From NCBI RefSeq assembly GCF_008728855.1, contig NZ_CP042906.1, positions 496,001 through 560,000 on the forward strand: a DNA stretch of 64,000 bases. The letters run 5' to 3'. This DNA is from Hypericibacter terrae (GTDB taxonomy: Bacteria > Pseudomonadota > Alphaproteobacteria > Dongiales > Dongiaceae). The position numbers and the translations under genes were made by a program. This document shows positions 23,976-32,159 of the stretch, piece after piece. A model generated the notes under the pieces. The model saw only the letters and a program-made list of their open reading frames with translations, was not told the origin of the DNA and did no database searches. Within the stretch, counting starts at the first letter, position 1; the number at the start of each line of letters is the position of its first letter.

Positions 23976-24995
23976 ATGAGTGGGAGCATCAACAAACGTG
24001 TACTGCTGGCGCGCCGGCCCGAAGGCCTGCCGAAGCCGAGCGATTTCCGCCTTGAGGAGGTGACTATTCCGGCGCCGAAGGAAGGCGAGCTTCTGCTTCG
24101 TATCCTCTTTCTCTCCCTCGACCCTTACATGCGCGGACGCATGGACGCCGGGGAGTCCTATGCGGCACCGGTGGAAATCGGAGAAGTCATGGACGGCGGT
24201 ACCGTAGCCGAGGTCGTCGTGTCTCGGCACAAGGATTTCGTCAAGGGCGAGATCCTTCTCTCTTATTCCGGCTGGCAGAGCTATGCCCTCTCTGACGGCC
24301 AGGGCCTGCGCAAGCTCGATCCGGCAGCAGCACCCGTCTCCACCGCGCTCGGTGTCCTCGGAATGCCGGGTTTCACCGCCTATGCGGGACTCCTTACCAT
24401 CGGTCGGCCCAAGCCCGGCGAAACTGTGGTGGTCGCCGCCGCCAGCGGTGCGGTTGGCTCCGCTGTCGGCCAGATCGCCAAGATAAAGGGGGCGCGCGCG
24501 GTGGGGATCGCTGGCGGCTTGGCGAAATGCGCCTTCGTCCTTGAGAACCTTGGCTTCGACGCGGCGATCGACCGTCGCGCGCCCGACTTCGCCCGGCGCC
24601 TGAAGGAAGCTTGCCCCAAGGGCATCGACATATATTTCGAGAATGTCGGTGGCGCGGTCTGGGATGCAGTCTTTCCACTGCTCAATGATTTCGCCCGCAT
24701 TCCCGTCTGCGGCCTGATCGCCGACTACAACATGAGCGCTCCCTTTCCAGGCCCCGACCGCCTGCCCGTCGTTATGGACCAGGTTCTGACCAAGAGCCTC
24801 ACGATCCGCGGTTTCATTCAGCGCGAGTTCGCTGACCAGCGTCCAGCCTTTTATTCGGAGATGAGCCAGTGGATTCGCGGAGGCCGCCTGCGCTATCGCG
24901 AGGATGTGGTGGACGGTCTCGACAATGCACCGGACGCCTTCATCGGCCTGCTGCAGGGGCGCAACTTCGGCAAGCTGGTTGTGCGGGTCTTATAA
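23976..24995 (+). CDS. Zinc-free MDR NADP-dependent oxidoreductase (CurA/PTGR type)
   Basis: I choose the ATG at 23976 (GAAAGGAA upstream), giving 339 residues; a GTG 27 bases earlier is in frame but has no ribosome binding site. The protein is a medium-chain dehydrogenase/reductase of the leukotriene-B4 12-hydroxydehydrogenase / CurA group. Signs are VLLARRPEGLPKPSDFRLEE at the start, LSLDPYMRGRM (about residues 45-55), the nucleotide-binding VVVAAASGAVGSAVGQIAKI (about 149-168) and IDIYFENVGGAVWDAVFPLL. The cysteine zinc ligands of alcohol dehydrogenases are absent. Such enzymes reduce alkenal/one double bonds with NADPH. The methyltransferase upstream is on the same strand but 380 bases away. 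Confidence 0.92.
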   Translation: MSGSINKRVLLARRPEGLPKPSDFRLEEVTIPAPKEGELLLRILFLSLDPYMRGRMDAGESYAAPVEIGEVMDGGTVAEVVVSRHKDFVKGEILLSYSGWQSYALSDGQGLRKLDPAAAPVSTALGVLGMPGFTAYAGLLTIGRPKPGETVVVAAASGAVGSAVGQIAKIKGARAVGIAGGLAKCAFVLENLGFDAAIDRRAPDFARRLKEACPKGIDIYFENVGGAVWDAVFPLLNDFARIPVCGLIADYNMSAPFPGPDRLPVVMDQVLTKSLTIRGFIQREFADQRPAFYSEMSQWIRGGRLRYREDVVDGLDNAPDAFIGLLQGRNFGKLVVRVL

Positions 24996-25734
24996 GTGGC
25001 CCTCGGCAGCGACCGCCCAGGTGTGAGTAACGAATGAGGTGATACGTTGTTGAATGTCTGGCAGGCAGCGAAGCTGCCCTAGCGCAGCAACTGCTCACCC
25101 TATGTAATCCAAAGCAAGTGTGCTGCGCGATTCGACGCGCTGGCTGCGGCGATGATCCGCTCGATCCATCTGACGAATTCCTATTGATCAGAAGACCACC
25201 GTCCAGCGTGACCTCCTCCATGCTGAGCGGAGATTCGAATGTCTGGATCTGGCACATCCCGGACGAATCGCGCCAAGCTCAGGAAGTCTGCTGTCGGAGG
25301 TGAAGCGGACCCTTCACCGTGGTCGACGCACTGCCGAGTTTGACCCAAACAGACCTTGCTGCCATCAAGTTGACGCCGACTGGCGTCGTCTTCGCACTCG
25401 CCAACCCCCATTGTGTCTTTACATACAATCAGCGCACTAGACCCCTGTTTCGGCCTACGCACGCCAGAACGGCTTGTCGCTTTCGGTAGAGGCATCGGCG
25501 GGACTGGTGCCGCAATTCTGCACCGCTCGTCCGCCCGGTTCCGGCTGGCGGCGATCGCCACTGTCTGGAGTATTTTATCTGCCATGGCAGGCCAACGGGC
25601 GTCGCTGCGCTAAGCCTGGCCGAACGGCATTGACGGCACGGGTGGTAGCTGTGAAGCTTGTCACGGTGATTGACGCGTATCGGTAGCACATCACTATTGG
25701 AGCGAGAAGGAACCGAACTCCGCAGGGGGGTTCC
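24996..25734. other. Long intergenic region, no gene recognised
   Basis: 739 bases with short open frames only, none with a family signature or a good ribosome binding site. A decayed trace of R3 lies near 25339, and on the minus strand the pseudo-peptide pattern (LGQTRQC then ASPPTADF) again resembles the dispersed intergenic repeats of alphaproteobacteria. The start of the next gene (25735) is preceded by GCAGGGGGGTTCC. Confidence 0.45.
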
Positions 25735-26364
25735 ATGGATGTCGATCCGCTTTTTCTCGGCCGCGTTGTCGAACGCATTCTGGTGGTTATCTTCGGCGGG
25801 CTGTCGCTGGTCTTGGGCTGGCGGCTGTTCATGGTCGGAGTGGTCGATCCGCAGATCGCCGAGATCAAGTTCAAGGACTGGAAGGTGAGCTTGCGCCAGG
25901 TCGGGCCGGGCTCGGTGTTTGCGGCGCTGGGGATTGGCGTAATGGCCTTCGCGTTGTCCAAACCACTCGAGATAACAGAAGGGCCGCGGGCTTCGCATTC
26001 CGTCGAGACCGCGAGCGCGGGGGGAGGCAGCCGAAGCCTCAGCTATCTGGGAGAAGGGGAGGCGCCGGACCTTCGCCACTGGGTGCGCGTACTGAATACC
26101 TTCGCGCGGCTGGATACGGAGCGGCTGAAGCAGGATTCCGCACAGGCAACCGCCCTCAAGGCCGAGCTGGTGCAGGCGCAAGAAGGCGCGGTCGTCATGC
26201 GCAACATGCTCCTGCTGGAGAAATTCTCCCAGGCGGATCTCGCAGTTTGGCAAAAATATCAGGACGCCTATCTGCAGGATCCACGCTCGGTGCCGGGCGA
26301 CGTCCGCCCGACTTTGACAGCGCTCGAGCCCTGGATGACCTCGACCGTCGCCGACGAGCGCTGA
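25735..26364 (+). CDS. Hypothetical membrane protein with coiled-coil region
   Basis: A 209-residue protein of no known family. Two membrane segments are visible, at about residues 12-35 (RILVVIFGGLSLVLGWRLFM) and 58-75 (GSVFAALGIGVMAFALSK), with a short loop between. A glycine/serine-rich linker follows. The C-terminal domain (about 110-209) contains a helix likely to form a coiled coil (LDTERLKQDSAQATALKAEL). It ends one base before the GTG of the exported metallopeptidase at 26366, so the two are almost certainly co-expressed and may act together at the membrane. What it does is unknown. Confidence 0.65.
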   Translation: MDVDPLFLGRVVERILVVIFGGLSLVLGWRLFMVGVVDPQIAEIKFKDWKVSLRQVGPGSVFAALGIGVMAFALSKPLEITEGPRASHSVETASAGGGSRSLSYLGEGEAPDLRHWVRVLNTFARLDTERLKQDSAQATALKAELVQAQEGAVVMRNMLLLEKFSQADLAVWQKYQDAYLQDPRSVPGDVRPTLTALEPWMTSTVADER

Positions 26365-26365
26365 C

Positions 26366-27304
26366 GTGATTGCGCTGAGCCGCTTGGCATGCATGCTCGC
26401 CGCCGGGCTCGTGTTAGCGGTGGGATCGGCGTCGGCAGTGCTCGCCCAGACCTCTGAACCCGATAGTGCTGCTCCGCTATCCATGCGCGATGACGAGATG
26501 CGCATGATCAATGCCCTGCTCGACGCATTCATGGAAGTCATGGCACCGGACGAGCAGGCAATCCTGCGCGAGATCGATGTGCGGATTCCGATGGACTACG
26601 ATGTCACCCGTGTCGTCGCCTATCGAGACGATAGCGGCCGCATAATCGAAGTCAGCTTCGGGTTCTTCGGCTTGGCGATCCAGCTCTGCGATGACGAAGT
26701 GCTGGCTGACTACTACGCGGCGCAGGACCCTGGTATCTATGACAAGTTCGAGGCCTACGTGACCAGTCTCAACGAGGCCATCGACCGGAACGAGCAATCG
26801 ATGAGCCAGCATGCGCTGCCGCGGTTCGCCTTGTTCGCCGGCATCCCGGAGGAAACGGCCACGGCGCGGGCGGCCCAGGAGGATTTCAAATCTTACGCCG
26901 CGAACCTTCGCACCTCGGCCATCGCCTTCGTTCTAGCGCATGAGATCGGACATCACGTCCTAGGCCACACCGACATGCCGCCGCCGGAATCGCCGGCGGT
27001 GAGCCGCGAACGCGAGAGTGCCGCCGATCGCTTCGCCGCGGAACTGACCATGCGGGTCGGTATGCCAGCCTTCGGTGCGCTGCCGGCGCTTGCGCTGTTC
27101 GCTGCGGCGGAGGGCGAAACGCTCGAACCTCAGGCCAGCCACCCCCTCGGCACCTGTCGCATCCTCGCCGCGATGCTCGATTCCGTCGATCGGCTCGCGG
27201 TTGACGAGCGGACGGTCCACCTGCTGGACCAGAGTCCGGATATGATGCCGGGAGGCGAACGTTACGAATATTTCAGGACACTCATGAAGACGAATTGCTC
27301 CTGA
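26366..27304 (+). CDS. Exported M48-like zinc metallopeptidase
   Basis: 312 residues from a GTG start one base after the previous stop codon. A signal peptide is clear (core ACMLAAGLVLAVGSASAVLA, cleavage about residue 28). The zinc site is FVLAHEIGHHVLGH (His192, Glu193, His196), followed 20 residues later by RERESAADRFAAEL with Glu217 and Asp221, the third-ligand pattern of M48 (Ste24/HtpX/BepA-like) peptidases. Unlike HtpX it has no membrane helices; unlike BepA it has no TPR tail. It most likely acts in the periplasm on misfolded envelope proteins, which is inference. Tight coupling to the membrane protein at 25735 suggests a functional pair. Confidence 0.8.
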   Translation: MIALSRLACMLAAGLVLAVGSASAVLAQTSEPDSAAPLSMRDDEMRMINALLDAFMEVMAPDEQAILREIDVRIPMDYDVTRVVAYRDDSGRIIEVSFGFFGLAIQLCDDEVLADYYAAQDPGIYDKFEAYVTSLNEAIDRNEQSMSQHALPRFALFAGIPEETATARAAQEDFKSYAANLRTSAIAFVLAHEIGHHVLGHTDMPPPESPAVSRERESAADRFAAELTMRVGMPAFGALPALALFAAAEGETLEPQASHPLGTCRILAAMLDSVDRLAVDERTVHLLDQSPDMMPGGERYEYFRTLMKTNCS

Positions 27305-27497
27305 CGTTCACCGGCGAAGTAACTACGCACCCTGATAACGGCCAAATTCTACAGTCGGGTCGAGGCGGTATGGGCACCTTCCAGCCCAACTTACGCCAGC
27401 AAGAAATGGCCTGCTGCATTCGCGACAGCCCGCGCAGTGCGCGCAACAGCAATGGCACTTCTCCGGACAGGCTCTTGCGCTAACATCCGCTTTATCT

Positions 27498-28430
27498 TCA
27501 ATAGGCGCTGCTGAGCGATCTCCAGAGGTCGATGTTTGTGTTCGCCACCAGCTCGTCGTGGGCGGCTTCGAGGCAGGAACGCACGTTGTCGAAGTAATGA
27601 CTCACCTCGACCTTTGCTCCACAAGTGGCGTACATCTTGCGCGCCAGGGTGACGCCCTCGATGCCCGATGCCCGTCCGGTTTCGCTCGCAATCGCAGCCT
27701 CGAGCACGCGGCCGTCGGAATCATTGATCGAGTGCCCGCGAGCCGGCAGTGCATTGATCATCTGGTTGGCGAGCCTGATGGCATCGCCAGCTTCGTCGAT
27801 CCGATCGAAGAACTCCGTCCCCACCTCACGGACTGTGCCGGTCGCAATGGCGATCTCGGCTGCGGTTTGTGGATTGGTGTCGTTTGCTGCTGCCATTGGC
27901 ACCAGCGAGACCCGCTCGCCGATATCGATCGCGATATCAAAGAGGCCCAGTTTCGCCAATTCCCCAGGCGGCAGCGTTACCTCGATTGCGGTGAAGCCAC
28001 GATCGGTAGCAAATTCGAGGTAGGGTGTCGCCGATAGCCGCACGTTTTGGCCCAGTCTGTTTGTGCCGCTCAGAACAATTTCGGCGCCTTCGATCGGAAC
28101 ATAGGTCTGCCCTCTTGCCGGATTGTCCCGCGATTGCTGTAGGCAAAAAGTACTAAGATCGGCGCGGCAGCCGTCGTTGAGGCAATTGAGCGGGATGGGG
28201 CCATGGCTCGCGACCACACCGAGGATCTGTGGCGCCGCCTGAGCGCTGCCGGTTGACGTTGTCCAGCCGAACGGCTTCTGCACGGGCAAGACGGTGTCGG
28301 GGTGTACTCCCATGCCCAGCCGGCTTCGATCGTTCAGATCCTCAGCAGCAGTCTCGCCAGAAAACGCCGTCAGTAGGGTCAGGAGCAGGACAAAGCCGAT
28401 AAATCCATTCGGTAGCGGGCGGTACATCAT
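27498..28430 (-). CDS. Hypothetical exported protein
   Basis: 310 residues from ATG 28430, with a signal peptide (GFIGFVLLLTLLTAFSGETA, cleavage after AAA-like TAA near residue 29). The mature protein has five cysteines, two close together in NCLNDGCRADLSTFC (about residues 81-95) and two near the C-terminus (TCGAKVEVSHYFDNVRSC), suggesting disulfides in the periplasm. I recognise no domain. The 200-base gap to the divergent SARP regulator at 28637 contains paired direct repeats, so the two genes may share control. The tail-to-tail gap on the other side (27305-27497) shows nothing. Confidence 0.6.
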   Translation of the reverse strand: MMYRPLPNGFIGFVLLLTLLTAFSGETAAEDLNDRSRLGMGVHPDTVLPVQKPFGWTTSTGSAQAAPQILGVVASHGPIPLNCLNDGCRADLSTFCLQQSRDNPARGQTYVPIEGAEIVLSGTNRLGQNVRLSATPYLEFATDRGFTAIEVTLPPGELAKLGLFDIAIDIGERVSLVPMAAANDTNPQTAAEIAIATGTVREVGTEFFDRIDEAGDAIRLANQMINALPARGHSINDSDGRVLEAAIASETGRASGIEGVTLARKMYATCGAKVEVSHYFDNVRSCLEAAHDELVANTNIDLWRSLSSAY

Positions 28431-28508
28431 GTCTGCGGCCTCCTCTCTAGGCGGTGACGATCAAGTCGCCGGCGGCGGCAAAGTCAACGCTCGTAGGAGT
28501 TACGATGA

Positions 28509-28594
28509 GTGCCGTTATAAAAACGCTTGAATTTCAGTAGAACTCCGGGCGCAGCACGGCAATACCCGTGCCGTTCGGTATAAAAGCGCTTAAA
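28509..28594. promoter_or_regulatory. Paired direct repeats in divergent control region
   Basis: GTGCCGTTATAAAAACGCTT (with GAA after it, from 28509) recurs as GTGCCGTT-CGGT-ATAAAAGCGCTTAAA from 28568, a 59-base spacing, in a locally AT-rich stretch. They lie between the exported protein starting at 28430 and the SARP regulator starting at 28637. They look like duplicated operator or promoter elements, for example for the SARP protein itself. Confidence 0.45.
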
Positions 28595-28636
28595 GTAACG
28601 GTGTGCGTTGGAATCGCTTCAATGGTCATATGAACC

Positions 28637-30610
28637 ATGACGGTGCTCGTACTCTGTCTTCTCGGTGGTTTTCAGGCACGCCTCCCGTCGAGTCGCCCTT
28701 TGACAATCAGGAGCAAGAGGGCCCAAGCGCTGCTGGCTTGCCTCGCAGTCGCCCCCGGAAACATCCTTACCCGCGACAAGGTCGCGGGCATCCTGTGGAG
28801 CTATAGCGACGACGGGCATGCCCGCAATAGCCTGCGGCAATCACTCACGATGCTCCGGCACGATCTCGTGGCGGTTGAGCCGTTCCCGATCATCGCGGAG
28901 GGCGACAGGTTGGTCCTCGACAGAGCGGCCGTCGATGTCGATGTGTGGAGCTTCGAACGGCTGGCGGCCTCCAACGACTTCGAGCAACTCCGAAAGGGGG
29001 CAGATCTCTATCGGGGTGACTTTCTCGATGGCATTCACCTGTCGGACCCGGCATTCGAGGAATGGTCGGCCGCCGAACGTGATCGACTCCGTCGATTGGC
29101 GAGCGATGTGTTCGAGCGACTCGCCGCCCGTCAGATCGGCGGCGATGCAATTACGGCCGCCCAGCGCCTGCTGGCCCTCGATACACTGCGCGAGGCCTCC
29201 CATCGCGTGGCAATGCAGGCCTACGCAGCCCAGGGCGAGGTGGATTTGGCCTTGCGGCAGTACAAGACCTGTCGCGAGATCCTTCGTCGCGAACTTGGAG
29301 TGGAGCCGGATGCGGAAACGCAAGATCTCTACCGCCGGGTTCGCGACACCAGGTCGGCCCAGATAGATACGAAGCATTCTGCCCCGTTCGTGTCGATTGC
29401 ATCGCGAGAGTTGCTAACCGATCCGGCGCAAAAGCCGGCGGTCGCGCTGCTGCCATTCGTCAACATGAGTACCGATCCGCACCTGGCTAGCTTCGGCGAC
29501 GGACTCGCTGAAGACATCATCACGGAGTTGTCCCGCTTTCATAGCCTCTTCATCATCGCGCGCAGCTCTTCCTTTCAGTATCGCGATAGGGCGATCGACG
29601 TGAATCTCATGGGGCAAGCGTTGAAGGCGCAGTACATCCTCGAGGGGAGTGTGCGAACAATCGGCCGATCAATTCGCATTACCGTGCAGCTCATCGACGC
29701 GGCCACCGGGAATCATCTGTGGGCCGAGCGTTACGACCGCGACATACAGGACATGGCCCAGGTCCAGGACAAGCTGACTGCAGCAATCGTTGCAGGAGTC
29801 GCGGCGCAGATCCGTGCCGCTGCCACGGAGCAAGCGCGTCGCAAGCGGACGGAGAGCCTGGCGGCGTATGAATTACTGCATCTCGGCCTGGAATACCTGA
29901 ACAGAGCCGGCAGTGACGACATTGTGCCGGCGCGGCTACTGTTCCAGCAGGCGATCGAGATCGATCCCAACTATGCGCAGGCCCATGCTCATCTCGCCGA
30001 TACCTTCGGCGAATCCCATTGGATCGATGTCTATCGGGCGGGCTCCGCCGAGGCCGGATTGGATCGTGCATTGGAAAGCGCGGTGAAGGCTGTGGCACTG
30101 GATGACAGCGATGCGGTCTGCCACTGCGTGCTCGGTGCGAACTATCTTTGTGCAAAGTCGTTCGATCTCGCGAGGCTCGAACTCGACAGGGCGATAGAGT
30201 TAAATCCGAACGACCCCGATCTCCTCGTACAGCGAGGCGCTCTGGAGAATTTTACCGGCCAGCCGCAGGCGGCGTTGGACCTGTTCGACCGGGCGGAGCG
30301 GCTCAATCTGCGCCCGCCTAATTGGTACCGCCACCATCGCGGTCTGGCCCTATATGGGCTGGGGCAATATGCAGAGGCATCAGCCGCATTCGAACGGATG
30401 ATTGTGCGGCCAACGTATGTCGTTCGCTATCTTGCAGCCAGCTATGCTCAGTCAGGTCGGCCGGCTGAGGCGAGGGCCACAGCGGCCGCTGCGCTCAACA
30501 TGGAGCCCGGGTTCAATCTACGAAGATATGCGGTGGTAGAGCCGTACAGGTCGGGCGCAGATCTCGACCATATGATGGCCGGGATGCGGAATGCGGGTCT
30601 GCCGGCATGA
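28637..30610 (+). CDS. SARP/BTAD-type transcriptional activator with TolB-like and TPR domains
   Basis: 657 residues. Residues about 1-85 form an OmpR-like winged helix (RSKRAQALLACLAVAPGNIL and SLRQSLTMLRHDL). Residues about 95-240 form a bacterial transcriptional activation domain (LYRGDFLDGIHLSDPAFEEW, shortened, and YKTCREILRRELGVEPDAET). Together this is the SARP/DnrI architecture. Residues about 270-395 are a TolB-like domain (KPAVALLPFVNMSTDPHLAS, LEGSVRTIGRSIRITVQLID) and the rest is TPR repeats (SFDLARLELDRAIELNPNDP). It should be cytoplasmic and DNA-binding. The second half parallels that of the cyclase at 20465, down to the ends NAGLPA and KAGMPA. Start ATG 28637 is preceded by only a weak ribosome binding site. 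Confidence 0.9.
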   Translation: MTVLVLCLLGGFQARLPSSRPLTIRSKRAQALLACLAVAPGNILTRDKVAGILWSYSDDGHARNSLRQSLTMLRHDLVAVEPFPIIAEGDRLVLDRAAVDVDVWSFERLAASNDFEQLRKGADLYRGDFLDGIHLSDPAFEEWSAAERDRLRRLASDVFERLAARQIGGDAITAAQRLLALDTLREASHRVAMQAYAAQGEVDLALRQYKTCREILRRELGVEPDAETQDLYRRVRDTRSAQIDTKHSAPFVSIASRELLTDPAQKPAVALLPFVNMSTDPHLASFGDGLAEDIITELSRFHSLFIIARSSSFQYRDRAIDVNLMGQALKAQYILEGSVRTIGRSIRITVQLIDAATGNHLWAERYDRDIQDMAQVQDKLTAAIVAGVAAQIRAAATEQARRKRTESLAAYELLHLGLEYLNRAGSDDIVPARLLFQQAIEIDPNYAQAHAHLADTFGESHWIDVYRAGSAEAGLDRALESAVKAVALDDSDAVCHCVLGANYLCAKSFDLARLELDRAIELNPNDPDLLVQRGALENFTGQPQAALDLFDRAERLNLRPPNWYRHHRGLALYGLGQYAEASAAFERMIVRPTYVVRYLAASYAQSGRPAEARATAAAALNMEPGFNLRRYAVVEPYRSGADLDHMMAGMRNAGLPA

Positions 30611-30844
30611 TGGTCGATTGGCTCAAAACTTGACGACAAACGCACTTCCGCACTTGGCACATCCCGGCCATGCCGTCTGCCGCGTCTGCCGCGTCTGCCG
30701 GCCGCCTGGCGCTCAAGACCAGACTCTAGACGCCGCCGGGCCTAGGCGTTCATGCTCTCGTCGCCGGCTTACCGATCCGCGGCGCCCGGTGGCCGACGGA
30801 CCTACGCCAGCCGGACAGGTCATATCATGAGCAGGAGCACGGCA

Positions 30845-31081
30845 ATGGAAAGCGTTACATTTCGGAAATGGCTGGCGGAGCACGGATGTCGCTTCGACCA
30901 GCAGGAGCATCACAAGCGCGGCGAGGGCCAAGCTATGGTGACGGTGCATCGAGAGGGGCGGACATCGCAAGCGCCTCTGAGCGGTTCGCACAAGGATATC
31001 GCTCCGGAGGAATTGCGCCGGATCTGCGAGGAACTCGGCCTCGATTGGTCCAAGTTGCCTGGACCGAAGAGCCGGGTATGA
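30845..31081 (+). CDS. HicA-like small protein (orphan)
   Basis: The ATG at 30845 has AGGAG nine bases upstream and gives 78 residues. An alternative ATG at 30827 adds six. The opening VTFRKWLAEHGCRF and the closing SHKDIAPEELRRICEELGLD follow the HicA double-stranded-RNA-binding-like pattern of helix, strands, Ser-His, and a C-terminal helix. In HicA toxins a GSHH-type histidine is catalytic for mRNA cleavage; here the candidate is the His of GSHKD, which is placed later than usual. No HicB antitoxin frame lies on either side, so a working toxin-antitoxin pair is not supported. The 234 bases upstream include three copies of GTCTGCCGC. Confidence 0.6.
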   Translation: MESVTFRKWLAEHGCRFDQQEHHKRGEGQAMVTVHREGRTSQAPLSGSHKDIAPEELRRICEELGLDWSKLPGPKSRV

Positions 31082-31402
31082 GGCGCTCGTCTCAACGGAC
31101 TCCGGCAGGGTGCCCCATGGCGCGTTTTCAGGTCCAGGCCATAGTCCCAGCCTATTGATCCTTGGCCGCCGATCGTTCGGCTCGCCATCGCGGCCGGCGA
31201 AGACGGCGCGCTGAGGGCACCCGCAAGCGTGACGTGATCGGATGAGCCACGACGCTACGTCTTCGAAACGGGTTGTGTCGAAGCGATCGGTTTTGCAGGC
31301 GTGAACAGGGGGCAACGCCCGTCAACACGACAGCCAGGTCGGGGTCACCCGCATCCGCAAAGCCATGAGAGAGTCCTGTGTGGCGGCCGGAACCGCCTCC
31401 CG
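31082..31402. other. Intergenic region, nothing recognised
   Basis: 321 bases between two convergent genes. I see no frame with family similarity, no repeat of the families found elsewhere and no obvious terminator. Confidence 0.4.
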
Positions 31403-31717
31403 CTATTTGACGATCAGGTTGTTGCGGATCTCCTTCACGCCCTGGACACCGGCAGCCACTCTCGCCGCCCGCTCCTTCGCCGTCGCCGAGTTCACGAAGC
31501 CGCTCAACTGAACGACACCCTTGAAAGTCTCGACGTCGATCTGAAAGACGTTCAGCTCTGAATCGCCGATGAGCTGGGCGCGCACCTTGTTGCTGATGGT
31601 CGCGTCGTCGATGTATTCGCCGGTGCTTTGACTCGTTGGCGTACTGGAACAGGCCGCCATCGGTCCCGCAAGAAGTCCGGTGAGAACGAGGGCCGCCATG
31701 AGACGCGATGTCTTCAT
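31403..31717 (-). CDS. BON-domain lipoprotein
   Basis: 104 residues. The N-terminus is a lipoprotein signal, with hydrophobic LMAALVLTGLLAGPMA and lipobox Cys23 (AACSS). The mature part is a single BON domain: ISNKVRAQLIGDSELNVFQI, then VVQLSGFVNSATAKERAARV and GVKEIRNNLIV. BON domains bind phospholipid surfaces; OsmY and Kbp are known members, usually induced by osmotic or envelope stress. It would sit in the periplasm on the inner or outer membrane. ATG 31717 has AAGGAAACGGAG upstream. A FixK/FNR-type box is about 250 bases upstream, nearer to the divergent gene at 32160. Confidence 0.92.
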   Translation of the reverse strand: MKTSRLMAALVLTGLLAGPMAACSSTPTSQSTGEYIDDATISNKVRAQLIGDSELNVFQIDVETFKGVVQLSGFVNSATAKERAARVAAGVQGVKEIRNNLIVK

Positions 31718-31969
31718 CTCCGTTTCCTTTCAAGGTCGTTGCGCGCTGTCTTCATTCTGATCGGGCATTTCCCTATTGGCCGGCTTTCCGTGGCTGAAAG
31801 TGATCCGCCGACCTGATTTCTCTCGACTGAAGAAGCGATTTTCATCGGCTCCGAACGGGAGGATCGCGCTTTCCGCATGGTGTCGCGGTGTCACGACAAC
31901 GTCCTCATTCATTGGATCGATCAGAAATCAGGAATAGGAAAACATATCGCTTTCCGGCGGCGCGGTACC

Positions 31970-31983
31970 TTGACTTGGATCAA
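31970..31983. promoter_or_regulatory. FixK/FNR-type box
   Basis: TTGACTTGGATCAA fits the CRP/FNR-family consensus TTGAY-N4-RTCAA exactly. It lies in the 442-base divergent gap 31718-32159, 177 bases before the ATG of the gene at 32160 and about 250 bases from the BON lipoprotein start. The same 14 bases recur at 47864. The rest of the gap shows nothing else I can name. Confidence 0.5.
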
Positions 31984-32159
31984 CATGCAGCCGGTGAGCA
32001 AAAATAGTCCGGCCTCGTATTTCTTGGATGTCGCGCAAGTCCGGACGGACAGGAAGATCGCCGCCGGCCCCGGGTTTGTGCGGGGGCCCCGCAGGCCCTA
32101 TCATGCCCTCATCGCGAGTGCGGATTCCGGGCCTGCTCATTCAGGGGGGAGAGAGCGCC

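Noticed and set aside
25181-25585. A 134-codon minus-strand frame in the long gap
   Set aside because: No ribosome binding site or family similarity; it reads through decayed repeat DNA.
30600-31402. Complete HicAB toxin-antitoxin system
   Set aside because: No frame on either side of the HicA-like gene has HicB features.
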